From contig NW_019091504.1 in the NCBI RefSeq assembly GCF_001949145.1, forward strand, positions 252,830 to 275,215: 22,386 bases of DNA, written 5' to 3'. The position numbers were made by a program, and so were the translations under genes. Each line of letters opens with the position of its first letter. The stretch's first letter is position 1. Source of the DNA: Acanthaster planci. Lineage: Eukaryota > Echinodermata > Asteroidea > Valvatida > Acanthasteridae. The notes under the pieces are model-generated. The model worked only from the letters and a program-made list of their open reading frames with translations, searched no databases and was not told where the DNA came from. This document shows positions 1-7,624 of the stretch, piece after piece.

Positions 1-710
1 CTGTCCTTTCAGTGATTGGGCTCAGTCTGTTCTGTTGCCTTTTCTTGATTCCTTTGTTCCTTCATACAGTTGATCGGGCTGAACCCAGTCACCTACTGAA
101 AATGGAAAAACAGAAACCTAAGTATATCTTGGAATGAAGTCGCTGTGGTTGGGCACTTACATAGAAATAAAAAAAGCAAGAATTCAGATTTCTTTAGCCT
201 CGTTGTAACAGCCGTTGCACCTGTTACAGGAACTTCAGCTTCTGAGGCCACTGTGACAAGATGCCATTGATCATGTTATGTTTTTTATTTTTTCATCATT
301 TTTTAGAGATTCTCTCCTAAATTGTTGATGTCCCCCCCCAAAAAAAATCAGACCCTGAGACAGAAGTAATTTGATTCTTGTTTTTTTCAAAAATCATAGA
401 ATTGGTTTGGGTGGTAGGGAGCTAAGGCTGCAACTGTCTCTAGTGAACACGGCACAGATGGTTTGGGGAAAATAATTTCATGTTAATATTTGGGTAAATC
501 CTTTGATCATTGTAAACCCAGTGTATCAAAAAAATTAGATTTTTTGGAGCAGTATGTAACATGGCTATACCTCATGTTGTATTTATAGGATAGGTGTTTT
601 TACCTGAATTCAACAATAATTCCATGCAAATTTCAAGATAAAGACCTGACTCAGTAAAGACTTTGACAATCCTCTGACTTACTATTTTCTTATGTCATTG
701 TCCCCAACAG
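1..710. other. Intron or upstream region of gene 1
   Basis: AT-rich with poly-T and poly-A runs and no domain I recognise. A TTCATACAG acceptor-like site ending at 69 is followed by a short open frame (DRAEPSHLLKMEKQKPKYIL) that stops at 137-139. I found no phase-0 donor that would join it to the death-domain exon, so it is not called as an exon. Confidence 0.4.
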
Positions 711-1052
711 TCAATGAGGCAGAATACCGAGGTAATCCCCCGGTCAAAGCTGTATCACATTGCAACTGCTATCCGGCACCACTGGAAGATGATTGCTCGC
801 CATGTCCGTGATAATGAGACACTGGAAGCAGATTTTGAAGCCATCATATTGAACCATGCAGACCCAGCCAAACAGGCTCTACAGATGCTGCTTCAGTGGA
901 GGGAAAGATGGCCCAATGTGATATGCACTTGGGAGAGTTTACATAATGCTCTGTGGGATTTGAACCTCGATATGATAGCGAAGAAATGCAACCAGGTGTA
1001 TTTGACGTACAAGTATGAAGGATCCCCTCTGCGGCAAGGAAGAGTCAAGCTG
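711..1052 (+). CDS. Gene 1 exon 1 (in window): death domain
   Basis: The exon follows a CCCCAACAG acceptor and ends at CTG before the donor GTGAGA. From ATG 714 it encodes 113 residues in phase 0. The death-domain pattern is clear: LYHIATAI, a buried Trp at residue 24 (HHWKMIARH), an ETLEADFEAI helix, HADP.KQALQMLLQW, and CTWESLHNALWDL ending DMIAKKC. Six amphipathic helices of the usual length (about 80 residues) can be followed. A basic tail (GSPLRQGRVKL) leads into the Tudor cassette. The open frame runs on into the intron to 1298, but that extension loses all family similarity. The base at -3 from the ATG is T, which is weak for an initiator, so this may be an internal Met. Confidence 0.8.
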
Positions 1053-4000
1053 GTGAGAATAAGTTCCGTCTTGGTGTCACCACACCAACTTTGCATTTTC
1101 ATCATAAATGATTTGCCCTGCTCATCGGATCCCATTTCAAGCTCACAGAAACCTGTGTGTGCAAAGATGTATGTAAGTTATTTTTTTCCCCTTATATGCC
1201 CCGCTTGGTGCTGTAAGGGGTCCGCTGTGTTTGCGTCATCGCAGGGGGAGGGAGTTCCAAGCATGATGCAGGCCATTAACCCGTATGGGTTCAAGTAGTT
1301 TTTCCACCGTGATGGAGGATTGACATGTTCACTTAGCTTCATGTTTGGTAGATGGGTTAGATTTGGAGATTATAGTTTTCTCCACTTTATTTAACTCTAC
1401 AATGCAATGTACCATCAGAGATGTAATATACACAGAAATGGATAGCAGCTAGATTCTAATGCATGAAGTTCTGTGATGTCATCGAAGTGAAATTTTGTGT
1501 AACTACATGCTGCACAATAACATTTGTGCGACTCTTGAGCTACAGAGTTCGGCTTCTGAACAGGACAATTTTAGAGGTCACCATAACTTTTCCTGTTGTA
1601 AGAACGTTTCCTTCTTTTGTCGAAGCAGTTGGGTGTAGAAGAACCGGCTTTTATTCCAGTCGGCACTGATGTAAAAGCCAGGTACAGAGGCGCTCTCTGT
1701 GATGCCAAGGTGAAAACTATTGAGAAGGCTGTGCAGTGCAAGGTGAGTGTCCTACGTTGTGAGTGGAATCCCATATTGTGGAGCTGGTAAGAGATATGCT
1801 AAGAAGCATCATGCCAAGGAGAGGCAGCAGGCCAAATGCCATGAGCCTCATAGTGCTTGCTACAAGCTCTCAGTCTATGGTTTTAGTATCCTCATTCCTT
1901 GAGTGCTCTTTGTAAAGAAATCTGTCTTTGTGTAGATGTTTCGTTGTTCTTGAACTGTGTACAGGCTTGGATCAGTCAACAGATTCATAAACCCAGAGGT
2001 CTGTATCATTGTGGTGCCAAGCAAAACTGTTGCTTTACTATGCCATACAAAAAAAGCGTTTGTAAAGATCATACATGCATTTAGACTGAGAACCTGTTCT
2101 GGCTAAGTACAGGTATTTAATTTACATAACTTTGGTGCTTTAACTAACAGGGTTTTGTGCTTACAAACCCAATAATATACATTGTACGGCCAAACCTCAT
2201 TAATAAGAGCACTGTTGATACGAGATTCTGCTTATACCAAGTCCAAATTTCATGTTTTTCATTCCTGATAATACAAGGTTCCTGTTATAACAAGGTCATT
2301 TGCCAAGTCCAAAGGACCTCTTATTAACGAGGTTGGACTGTATATATTATTTTCCTGACTATTGAAACAAATTCTAAACTTGCTCCATGTACAGTACTTT
2401 TAGACATACTCCAATTCTATTTGAGCATCCTAGGTCTGAATATATAAACATATCAACAGTTTTTTCACTACTGACGCATTGTCATGCACATTTTTAAAAA
2501 AATTCTGATATTCGGTCTGTGTTACTTTCGTATACAAATGTACCATCATTGATAAATATTGCTCTTTTATGCTTTGTGGGCTTGTCGGGTGAAACAGATA
2601 AAACACACCCTTGAAATGGAGTTTTGTCGGTTAAATAGGATGTCTGGAACCATCCAACCTTCAGGTCTAAACGTCAGATATTTAGTTGCTCATTAAGCCA
2701 CAGTGGACAGATTTGAATATCCTGCATAATATCTGTATCCTGCATAGTATGCTTGTAGATAACATTATTTCACTGGTATTCTGTTTTCAGGTCAGGTTCT
2801 TCAGTGATATTGCCAACGAAGTGCTTTCTGATGATTGTATCAACGGGGACCTCAAGGTAATGGAACATGCCATGGTGTAAAAAGAAAAGCAAATCCTTAA
2901 AGAAACAAGAGCAAAGATTTTGGAGCTAAGCTATTGAACTTGGAAAAGGGCATTTCTTTGGATTATGTCGTACATATCCTGCTACTCTTGACTGGTCTTA
3001 TGAAAAGACTCTGGGTTAGACTCGACTGTAATACTGACCCTTAAACTATAAATACTTATAATGAGTAAATCAAGATAATAGAGAGAATGTTTCTGTGTGA
3101 ACAGGAAACATCTACATTTCCAATTCAATTTCTTTTGCATATATGCTGTAGAGTGCTGATGTTTCAATTATAGAACCAAGAAACTTGGTCAGGCAGTTGC
3201 TTAATGTGTTTTTATCTTTGCAACAAACATATGCATGTATATGAAAACCATCTCTCTTGTTTTTTAATTGTAAGGTTGGAGCAATGGTGGAGGCCAGACA
3301 TCCTACAGAAAACACCTGGATGGATGGCTGGATCGTGAAAGTGACTGATAACAGTATATACACTGTGGGTAAGTCTGTCCAAACAGGATTCGAACCCAGT
3401 ACCTCCAGAATGCTGTGGCAGTTTTCAGCCAACCAAACCATCCAGTTGTTCATGGTTGATAGCAATGTTGTAGTTGGTGAGGCCCCTTAACCACTTCCTG
3501 CCAGGGCATTTATCAATGTTGATGATGCTGGGGCGGGATATTTATCATTTTTTTCTGTTTTCAAAATTCTTTAAAAATTCCTATCTTCATTTATTGCACA
3601 CTTACAAACACGTGGAGGCATGTTTGGTGTCCCGCTCTAGCCTGACAGACAAAATCTATTGACGCCCGAGTATTTCAGCCAGGTCTGCAGCCGTGTAAAA
3701 AGAGCCCAGATTTTGTGGTGTTACGTAATATTCTTTTTTTTCACGAACCTGGCTCAGTGCACTGCTGACCTCTTTTCAATAAGGGCCAGATTAGCATGCA
3801 GTGGTGCTGTGTGGCTCATCACTGCAGTGGTGGAGCACTTTGTCCCCGATGGTAAAACAAAGCACGATTATCTTGAATTTTGAGAGTGAAAAAATGTCAG
3901 TAATGCCTAGGAGCCTGGTCTTTTGTTCCGAGTACGGTCTTTTGTTACAAGGCCCTGTTCCCTTTGTCTAAGTTCGGAGACCCCGGCCACGCATATAAAG

Positions 4001-7000
4001 CATACGTGTCCGGATCCGGTGTCCCCGGCAGGAAGTGGTTAAGACCATCATGAGACTCCACAAGACATCCAATTTTCATTCCAAGGAACTGCTAGCAAAG
4101 GCCCAAAGCAAAGTGCGTCTTTCAGTACAAACTTGCTGAATTTTTGTCTCTGATACTTGTGTTTCTGGCAGTGTATGACGATGGAGACGAGAAGACATTA
4201 GGGAGGTCATCGCTGCATTTGCACGACAAAAATAAGGTATGTAAACAAGAAACATGAAAAAAATAAAGACCTTATTTGAGCTCTTATTTGAACCAAACAA
4301 GTGGTCTTATCATGAAAAGACAGACAGGATAATCTTTGGTAGTATGCTTATTCTTAGATCTGAAGCTTGACCTTTAACTTCACTGTTAGTGCAATGATGC
4401 AAAAGTACTACTCATTTTGTACTACAAACCAAATACTTAAATATTTAGAATGTATTACCAAGCACTATACAAAGGTCAGTGACTGTCTCATATCTGAGGC
4501 CGCCCTCTAGCAACATATTGAGGATTTTTGTGTGTGGGTGTATGTGAGTTTGTTTCTGCATTCAATTGGGGACCCTGAACAATAGAGGACAATAAGGTCC
4601 CCGATTGACAGAGGGTCCTCGATTGACAATNACAATAGGGGGTCCCCAGTTGCAGGCAAATACACACTTGTGTGAGTGTGTAAATGCCGTCAGTCTTGGA
4701 CCTATAACAATAGGGGACAATAGGGTCCACGGTTGCTGAAGAGTCCACGGTTGGAAAACGTGTACAAAACATAAGAGAGGTCTTCTGAAAAAGTTAAAGT
4801 ATGAACAAAAGAGGAACAATAGGGAGTCCACGATTGAAGGCGTTTACACACTTATGTGTGTGTTGTTTGTATATTGTTTTAAAAATTGAACTTTGTTTTC
4901 CATACTTTCATGAAAGGAGCAAGGAAAAGTCTCTGGACAGAAACGGGTTATTCATAATAGTTTCAAAATGATGATGTCATTCAACTGGAAGTTATCGTAG
5001 GAAAACTTTTGGGGAAAGATACGTTTTCCCACCTTATTTAACTTGATCATACAGTTTACATCAAAATAGGAATCTCCCTGGTGCCATTATTTGTGTCAAT
5101 GGTGCTACCTGTGACATGATCAAAGTGCAATCGTGCAAATACACTTTCATGTATATGTCTTTTCATTTGTGCTATTCTGATTTGACATTCAGCAAATTAT
5201 TGGGATTTGAGGCCTCTGAACTCCAAGGAGGAGAGAAGATCAAGGTCCCAAGATTGGATCATAGGAAAAATTGACTTGATTTGCCCTCACAGCAAAGTTC
5301 TTTAGAGGCACGGGTGAGGTACAGGTGTTCCCAATCGAGGAATAGTGTCGTGTTGGAGGACATGGAGGCACAGATCCAGAGTGGTAGATAGGTACATGTG
5401 AAAGGACAATGTCTGAAGTTGTGTTCTGGTAGACACTGGACTTGATTTTGCCCTTAGAAATCCTTTGAGGGACCTTTTCTTCAATTAAAGCTTTATTTTC
5501 TCTCTTCAAACCAGATGCAGAGAAGAGAGTTACCTTTTCTCCCAGTTGGTACTGCAGTCAAGGTCATGTACAGAGGTGCTTTGTGCGAGGCCAAGGTGAA
5601 AACCATTAACAAGTCAATGAAGTGCAGGGTGAGTTGCATATGTTGTCACTAGAAGCCAGTTTTGTGTGGTTTGGTGTGGGTGTTTTCAATTGAAAAAAAT
5701 CTTATTTATTGACAATTTACATTTAATACTGATACTTTTTCTGCACATGCCAAAATTTCTGAAATCCAGTGTGTGTCCACAAATGTCCAATTGTGAAGAA
5801 AACTTTACTTTTTTCACTTCATGCGATTTTCAGGTAATTATATGTAAAAGATACAAAGTACTCTTAAACCTGGAAGATGTCTTTGAGACAGGATGTGTAC
5901 AACCATCCAACGTTGACATTTAAAAGACAGGCATTTAATTGCTTATTAAACAACAATGAATAGATTTCAAAATCCTGTGTAATGTTACCCGACAAGCCCT
6001 TAATAACATTATTTTTCCTTTCTTCAGATCAGCTTCTTTGATATCATTGCTGACGCAGTTGTCACCGATGATTGCATTAAGGGGGACCTCAAGGTGAACA
6101 CACAATGCTTTAAGAGTAACACAAATGTTTCAATTATAAGAAAGAAGTATGTTTTGATCAGAGTATTCAAATGAACTGGGACAAAGGCATTTCTTTGTAC
6201 TGCGTAATTATTCAACCTGTTACTTATGACTGGTGTTATGGAAGAACTTGCGAGGAACTCAACTCTAACTCAGATCTTAGACTATCAATCTCCAGAATGA
6301 GTAAATCAATATGACATACGGCCTATTGCCATGTGAACTGGAAATCTTTTGCCATTGTTTGGTTTCTTAGGATGCATGCCGTAGAGTGCTGACATTTTAA
6401 GTTACACAACCAAGAAACCTGGGCAGACAGTTTCTTAGTGGGGTTTTTTCCCAACACATTTTGATAGTGATCTCTTTTTTGGGTTTTTATCAGGAAGGAG
6501 CAGTGGTTGAGGTCAGACATCCAACGCCAGACACCTGGATGGATGGTATGATTATGAAGCTGGCTGATGATAGTACATACACTGTGGGTAAGTCTGCCCA
6601 AACAGGATTCGAACCTAACACCTCCATAATGCTGCGATACTATCGCAGGAAGCTATCGCCGATAGCTTCCTGCCATCCAAGTCATCCAGCTGCGGTTGAG
6701 ATACCTTAGAAGACCATGACAAACCCTTCCCCCTTCTCTAGTCTCAAAAGTACTCTTCTGCCATTGGCCTTGTGTCAGGCCCTCTGATGGTCTTGACAAG
6801 ACAGTGGTTGATGTATTTTTCCAAAGACAGAAGTTTGAAGCCAGGATGCAAGAAATATGTCCAGTGTGATGCAGAATGCAGCTGAGGTTGCATAGAGTGA
6901 AATGCAGACTTACTGGTTACATTGCACATGCGAACATAACAGTGATGAGTGTCACGTATGAGGGGTCTATCAACTAGGAGTCAAAGTTTCACATGAAAAC

Positions 7001-7143
7001 AGGTTATTAATTAAAAGTAATAAAAAATGTCACACTTCTCCCAGCATAGGATTCTCTAAAAATATGTTTTACTGTCTGTTTTCCCTGCAGTGTTTAATGA
7101 TGGAGATGAGAAGACACTAAAGAGGTCATCCCTGTTTCTGTGA
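714..7143 (+). CDS. Gene 1: death domain plus two ARID4-like hybrid Tudor domains (nine exons)
   Basis: Spliced coding region, inferred as exons 714-1052, 1629-1742, 2791-2856, 3275-3368, 4172-4236, 5515-5628, 6028-6093, 6494-6587 and 7091-7143. They sum to 1005 bases, giving 334 residues and a TGA stop, with every junction in phase. Residues about 13-92 are a death domain; 114-226 and 227-334 are two hybrid Tudor domains like the N-terminus of ARID4A/ARID4B (RBBP1), the Rb-binding chromatin repressors. Both carry the hallmarks VGT.V..YRGALC.AKVKTI and YTVV.(D/N)DGDEKTL.RSSL. Death domains make homotypic contacts in apoptotic and innate immune signalling; the ARID4 hybrid Tudor is known to bind DNA. 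Joining them is unusual, and the function of this protein cannot be read from the sequence. No ARID or chromo domain follows. It is not certain that ATG 714 is the start: it lies three bases inside an acceptor-bounded exon, so a 5' UTR exon or more coding exons may lie upstream of the window. Confidence 0.72.
1053..1628 (+). other. Gene 1 intron 1
   Basis: GTGAGA donor to CGAAGCAG acceptor. No coding similarity or repeat is recognised inside. Confidence 0.6.
1629..1742 (+). CDS. Gene 1 exon 2: hybrid Tudor 1, first Tudor half
   Basis: Exon of 114 bases, phase 0 to 0, between the acceptor TCGAAGCAG and the donor GTGAGT. It encodes 38 residues beginning LGVEEPAFIPVGTDVKARYR and then GALCDAKVKTIEKAVQCK. 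It corresponds to the first strands of the ARID4 hybrid Tudor domain, where human ARID4A has a very similar VGTDV.AKYRGAFCEAK.KT pattern. It is the paralogue of the exon at 5515-5628, with equal length and phase. A second AG (GTGTAG) lies inside, 9 bases downstream; using it would shorten the protein by three residues without a frame change. Confidence 0.85.
1743..2790 (+). other. Gene 1 intron 2, carrying a 154-base MITE
   Basis: GTGAGT donor to TTTTCAG acceptor. It contains the TA-flanked MITE at 2187-2340. The last 160 bases or so (about 2630-2735) align with the matching intron of copy 2 (about 5880-5985), for example the shared ACCATCCAAC and ATTTAnTTGCTnATTAA words. Confidence 0.65.
2187..2340. 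mobile_element. Tc1/mariner/pogo-type MITE with TA target duplication
   Basis: A 154-base element flanked by TA on both sides (2185-2186 and 2341-2342). Its ends form terminal inverted repeats of about 23 bases: the left end contains CCAAACCTCATTAATAAGAG, and the right end read inverted contains TCCAACCTCGTTAATAAGAG. The interior is also partly palindromic (GGTTCCTGTTATAACAAGG). There is no coding capacity. The CAGTCCAACCTCGTTA-type end and TA duplication are typical of mariner/pogo (Tigger-like) non-autonomous elements. Confidence 0.75.
2791..2856 (+). CDS. Gene 1 exon 3: hybrid Tudor 1, linking strands
   Basis: Exon of 66 bases (22 residues, phase 0 to 0), bounded by CTGTTTTCAG and GTAATG. 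It encodes VRFFSDIANEVLSDDCINGD then LK. It matches in position the ARID4A strand that ends in a short D..VKG.L segment and connects the two Tudor lobes. The paralogous exon is 6028-6093; conserved positions are the FF, the DI.A, the V, the DDCI and GDLK. Confidence 0.83.
2857..3274 (+). other. Gene 1 intron 3
   Basis: GTAATG donor to TTGTAAG acceptor. Large parts align with the copy-2 intron at 6094-6493: both have TTGACTGGT/ATGACTGGT, ATGAGTAAATCAA, GTAGAGTGCTGA and AACCAAGAAAC in the same order. No other feature is seen. Confidence 0.65.
3275..3368 (+). CDS. Gene 1 exon 4: hybrid Tudor 1, second Tudor half
   Basis: Exon of 94 bases, phase 0 to 1, acceptor TAATTGTAAG and donor GTAAGT. It encodes VGAMVEARHPTENTWMDGWI followed by VKVTDNSIYTV. 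This corresponds to the ARID4 segment VGAIVE...A.I.KLTD.SWYTV. The final G combines with TG of the next exon to give a second Val, reproducing the YTVV of ARID4. Confidence 0.85.
3386..3396 (-). other. tRNA box-B-like sequence next to exon 4 donor
   Basis: GGATTCGAACC is the exact reverse complement of the RNA polymerase III box B consensus GGTTCGAATCC. It lies 18 bases after the end of exon 4 and recurs at the equivalent place in copy 2 (6605-6615). The sequence around it does not fold into a clean tRNA T arm, so a decayed tRNA-derived repeat on the minus strand is the likely source. Confidence 0.4.
3487..4042 (+). mobile_element. piggyBac-like MITE, copy A
   Basis: A 556-base segment including TTAA at both borders (3487-3490 and 4039-4042). 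Inside each TTAA is the 12-base inverted repeat CCACTTCCTGCC (3491-3502) and GGCAGGAAGTGG (4027-4038), extended imperfectly by GGG/CCC. A second, diverged copy in the same orientation lies at 18090-18691. TTAA target duplications are characteristic of piggyBac-family transposition. No transposase is encoded, so this is a non-autonomous element. A GCATATAAAGC stretch near 3990 is conserved in both copies. Confidence 0.8.
4172..4236 (+). CDS. Gene 1 exon 5: hybrid Tudor 1, C-terminal strand
   Basis: Exon of 65 bases between TTCTGGCAG and GTATGT, phase 1 in and 0 out. It encodes (V)YDDGDEKTLGRSSLHLHDKN and a final K. The acidic DDGDE loop and RSSL strand are the end of the ARID4 hybrid Tudor fold (ARID4A has FDDGDERTLRRTSLCL). 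The phase-0 end lets it splice directly to exon 6, so both cassettes can lie in one polypeptide. Confidence 0.83.
4237..5514 (+). other. Gene 1 intron 5, between the two Tudor cassettes
   Basis: GTATGT donor to CAAACCAG acceptor. It holds the short-motif cluster at 4563-4836 and one undetermined base (N at 4631). No second death-domain exon is found upstream of cassette 2, so the duplication did not include the death domain, or that copy has been lost. Confidence 0.6.
4563..4836. repeat. Six-copy degenerate motif cluster with hairpins
   Basis: A 12-base motif of consensus RGTCCMCGATTG occurs at 4596-4607, 4614-4625, 4641-4652, 4724-4735, 4742-4753 and 4825-4836, usually preceded by ACAATAGGG. 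At 4563-4574 its inverse CAATTGGGGACC occurs, making a 45-base imperfect palindrome with 4596-4607. Between copies 3 and 4 there is a hairpin of GGCAAATACACACT (4655-4668) with AGTGTGTAAATGCC (4675-4688), of which 12 of 14 positions pair. A related GGCGTTTACACACT follows the last copy. It is probably a decayed MITE or complex satellite; I do not recognise the family. Confidence 0.6.
5515..5628 (+). CDS. Gene 1 exon 6: hybrid Tudor 2, first Tudor half
   Basis: Exon of 114 bases, phase 0 to 0, acceptor CTTCAAACCAG and donor GTGAGT. It encodes MQRRELPFLPVGTAVKVMYR then GALCEAKVKTINKSMKCR. It is the copy-2 counterpart of 1629-1742 with the same length and phase. The exon begins with ATG, so an alternative transcript could start here and make a single-Tudor protein; the ATG is nevertheless in frame with exon 5. 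Confidence 0.83.
5629..6027 (+). other. Gene 1 intron 6
   Basis: GTGAGT donor to TTTCTTCAG acceptor. It is the shorter equivalent of intron 2, without the MITE. No other feature is seen. Confidence 0.6.
6028..6093 (+). CDS. Gene 1 exon 7: hybrid Tudor 2, linking strands
   Basis: Exon of 66 bases (22 residues, phase 0 to 0) between TTTCTTCAG and GTGAAC. It encodes ISFFDIIADAVVTDDCIKGD then LK, the counterpart of exon 3. The donor GTGAAC is weaker than that of exon 3. Confidence 0.8.
6094..6493 (+). other. Gene 1 intron 7
   Basis: GTGAAC donor to TTTATCAG acceptor. It aligns with intron 3, and no independent feature is seen. Confidence 0.6.
6494..6587 (+). CDS. Gene 1 exon 8: hybrid Tudor 2, second Tudor half
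   Basis: Exon of 94 bases, phase 0 to 1, acceptor GGTTTTTATCAG and donor GTAAGT. It encodes EGAVVEVRHPTPDTWMDGMI then MKLADDSTYTV. It has the same length, phase and donor context as exon 4. The RHPT..TWMDG segment is identical at most positions in the two copies and differs from vertebrate ARID4, so it was probably present before the duplication. Confidence 0.85.
6605..6615 (-). other. tRNA box-B-like sequence next to exon 8 donor
   Basis: GGATTCGAACC, exact reverse complement of the Pol III box B consensus, at the same distance (18 bases) past the exon end as its paralogue at 3386-3396. Its conservation in both cassettes shows it predates the duplication. Confidence 0.4.
6645..6673. repeat. 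Perfect 14-base inverted repeat with one-base centre
   Basis: GCAGGAAGCTATCG (6645-6658), a single C, then CGATAGCTTCCTGC (6660-6673). The arms are fully complementary. It is absent from the matching place in intron 4. Confidence 0.9.
7091..7143 (+). CDS. Gene 1 exon 9: hybrid Tudor 2, C-terminal strand and stop
   Basis: Acceptor TTCCCTGCAG. The exon encodes (V)FNDGDEKTLKRSSLFL and then TGA at 7141-7143. Compared with exon 5 (HLHDKNK after RSSL), copy 2 stops soon after the last Tudor strand. The DNA past the stop (GACAAGAACAAC) still resembles the exon 5 end (GACAAAAATAAG), so a small indel plus drift may have created the terminator. The Tudor fold itself would be complete. Confidence 0.75.
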
Positions 7144-7348
7144 CAAGAACAACTCTTCAGGGGTGTGATATTGAGGTGTGCGAAATAGGAAAAGTCATTA
7201 AATTCCTTTTTGTAAATGCAGTAGCTACCATAGCTTTTGTTACAGCACTGTAGACTGGTTGCTTTCTTTTCCTATTGCACCAATCTGCAGCACTGAAATC
7301 AGGAACCTTACAGGTTATAACAAGTGGATCTCAGACTTTATTTCTCTT

Positions 7349-7354
7349 AATAAA
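7349..7354 (+). terminator. Possible poly(A) signal of gene 1
   Basis: AATAAA, 206 bases after the stop codon at 7141-7143, in an AT-rich context. It is a candidate only: no downstream GU-rich element was confirmed and other AATAAA words occur further on. Confidence 0.35.
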
Positions 7355-7624
7355 AAGTTTATCAGAAAAGAAAACACATGTAGAAGTAAACGTGGGATTT
7401 GATTGAGAACTAGAGGTAAGAAAGGACAAAAAAGGAGGGCTGTACGTCATTTTGCCTCAAAGGGAATTTTCAAAGCTACCATATATTCAACAAATTGAAA
7501 ATTAAATCTCAACTGAGTAGAACTGGTCCTAGCAAATTGAAAGGATAGCATGATGTAAATATGACAAAAATACTGTGGCTTTTTCTGTTTTTTAATCATT
7601 TTCATTTTTGTGGTTTTTTTTCAG

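Larger units (their letters stand above)
3369..4171 (+). other. Gene 1 intron 4, carrying piggyBac-like MITE copy A
   Basis: GTAAGT donor to TTCTGGCAG acceptor. Outside the MITE at 3487-4042 the sequence aligns at its start with the copy-2 intron at 6588-7090 (CAAACAGGATTCGAAC). Confidence 0.65.
6588..7090 (+). other. Gene 1 intron 8
   Basis: GTAAGT donor to CCCTGCAG acceptor. It aligns with intron 4 at its start. It contains the box-B-like site (6605-6615), the perfect inverted repeat (6645-6673) and the apparent empty site corresponding to MITE copy A (about 6706-6709). Confidence 0.6.

Noticed and set aside
68-139. Possible coding exon DRAEPSHLLK... near the left edge
   Set aside because: An acceptor-like site exists, but the frame stops quickly and no donor joins it in phase to the death-domain exon.
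3112-3465. 117-codon open frame on the minus strand
   Set aside because: It is antisense to exon 4 of gene 1 and its flanking introns; the sense exon explains the sequence.
4488-4831. Minus-strand frames with repeated TVDSSATVDP- and PWTLL-like words
   Set aside because: The apparent peptide repeats are produced by the DNA motif cluster; the frames cross an undetermined base and have no start or splice context.
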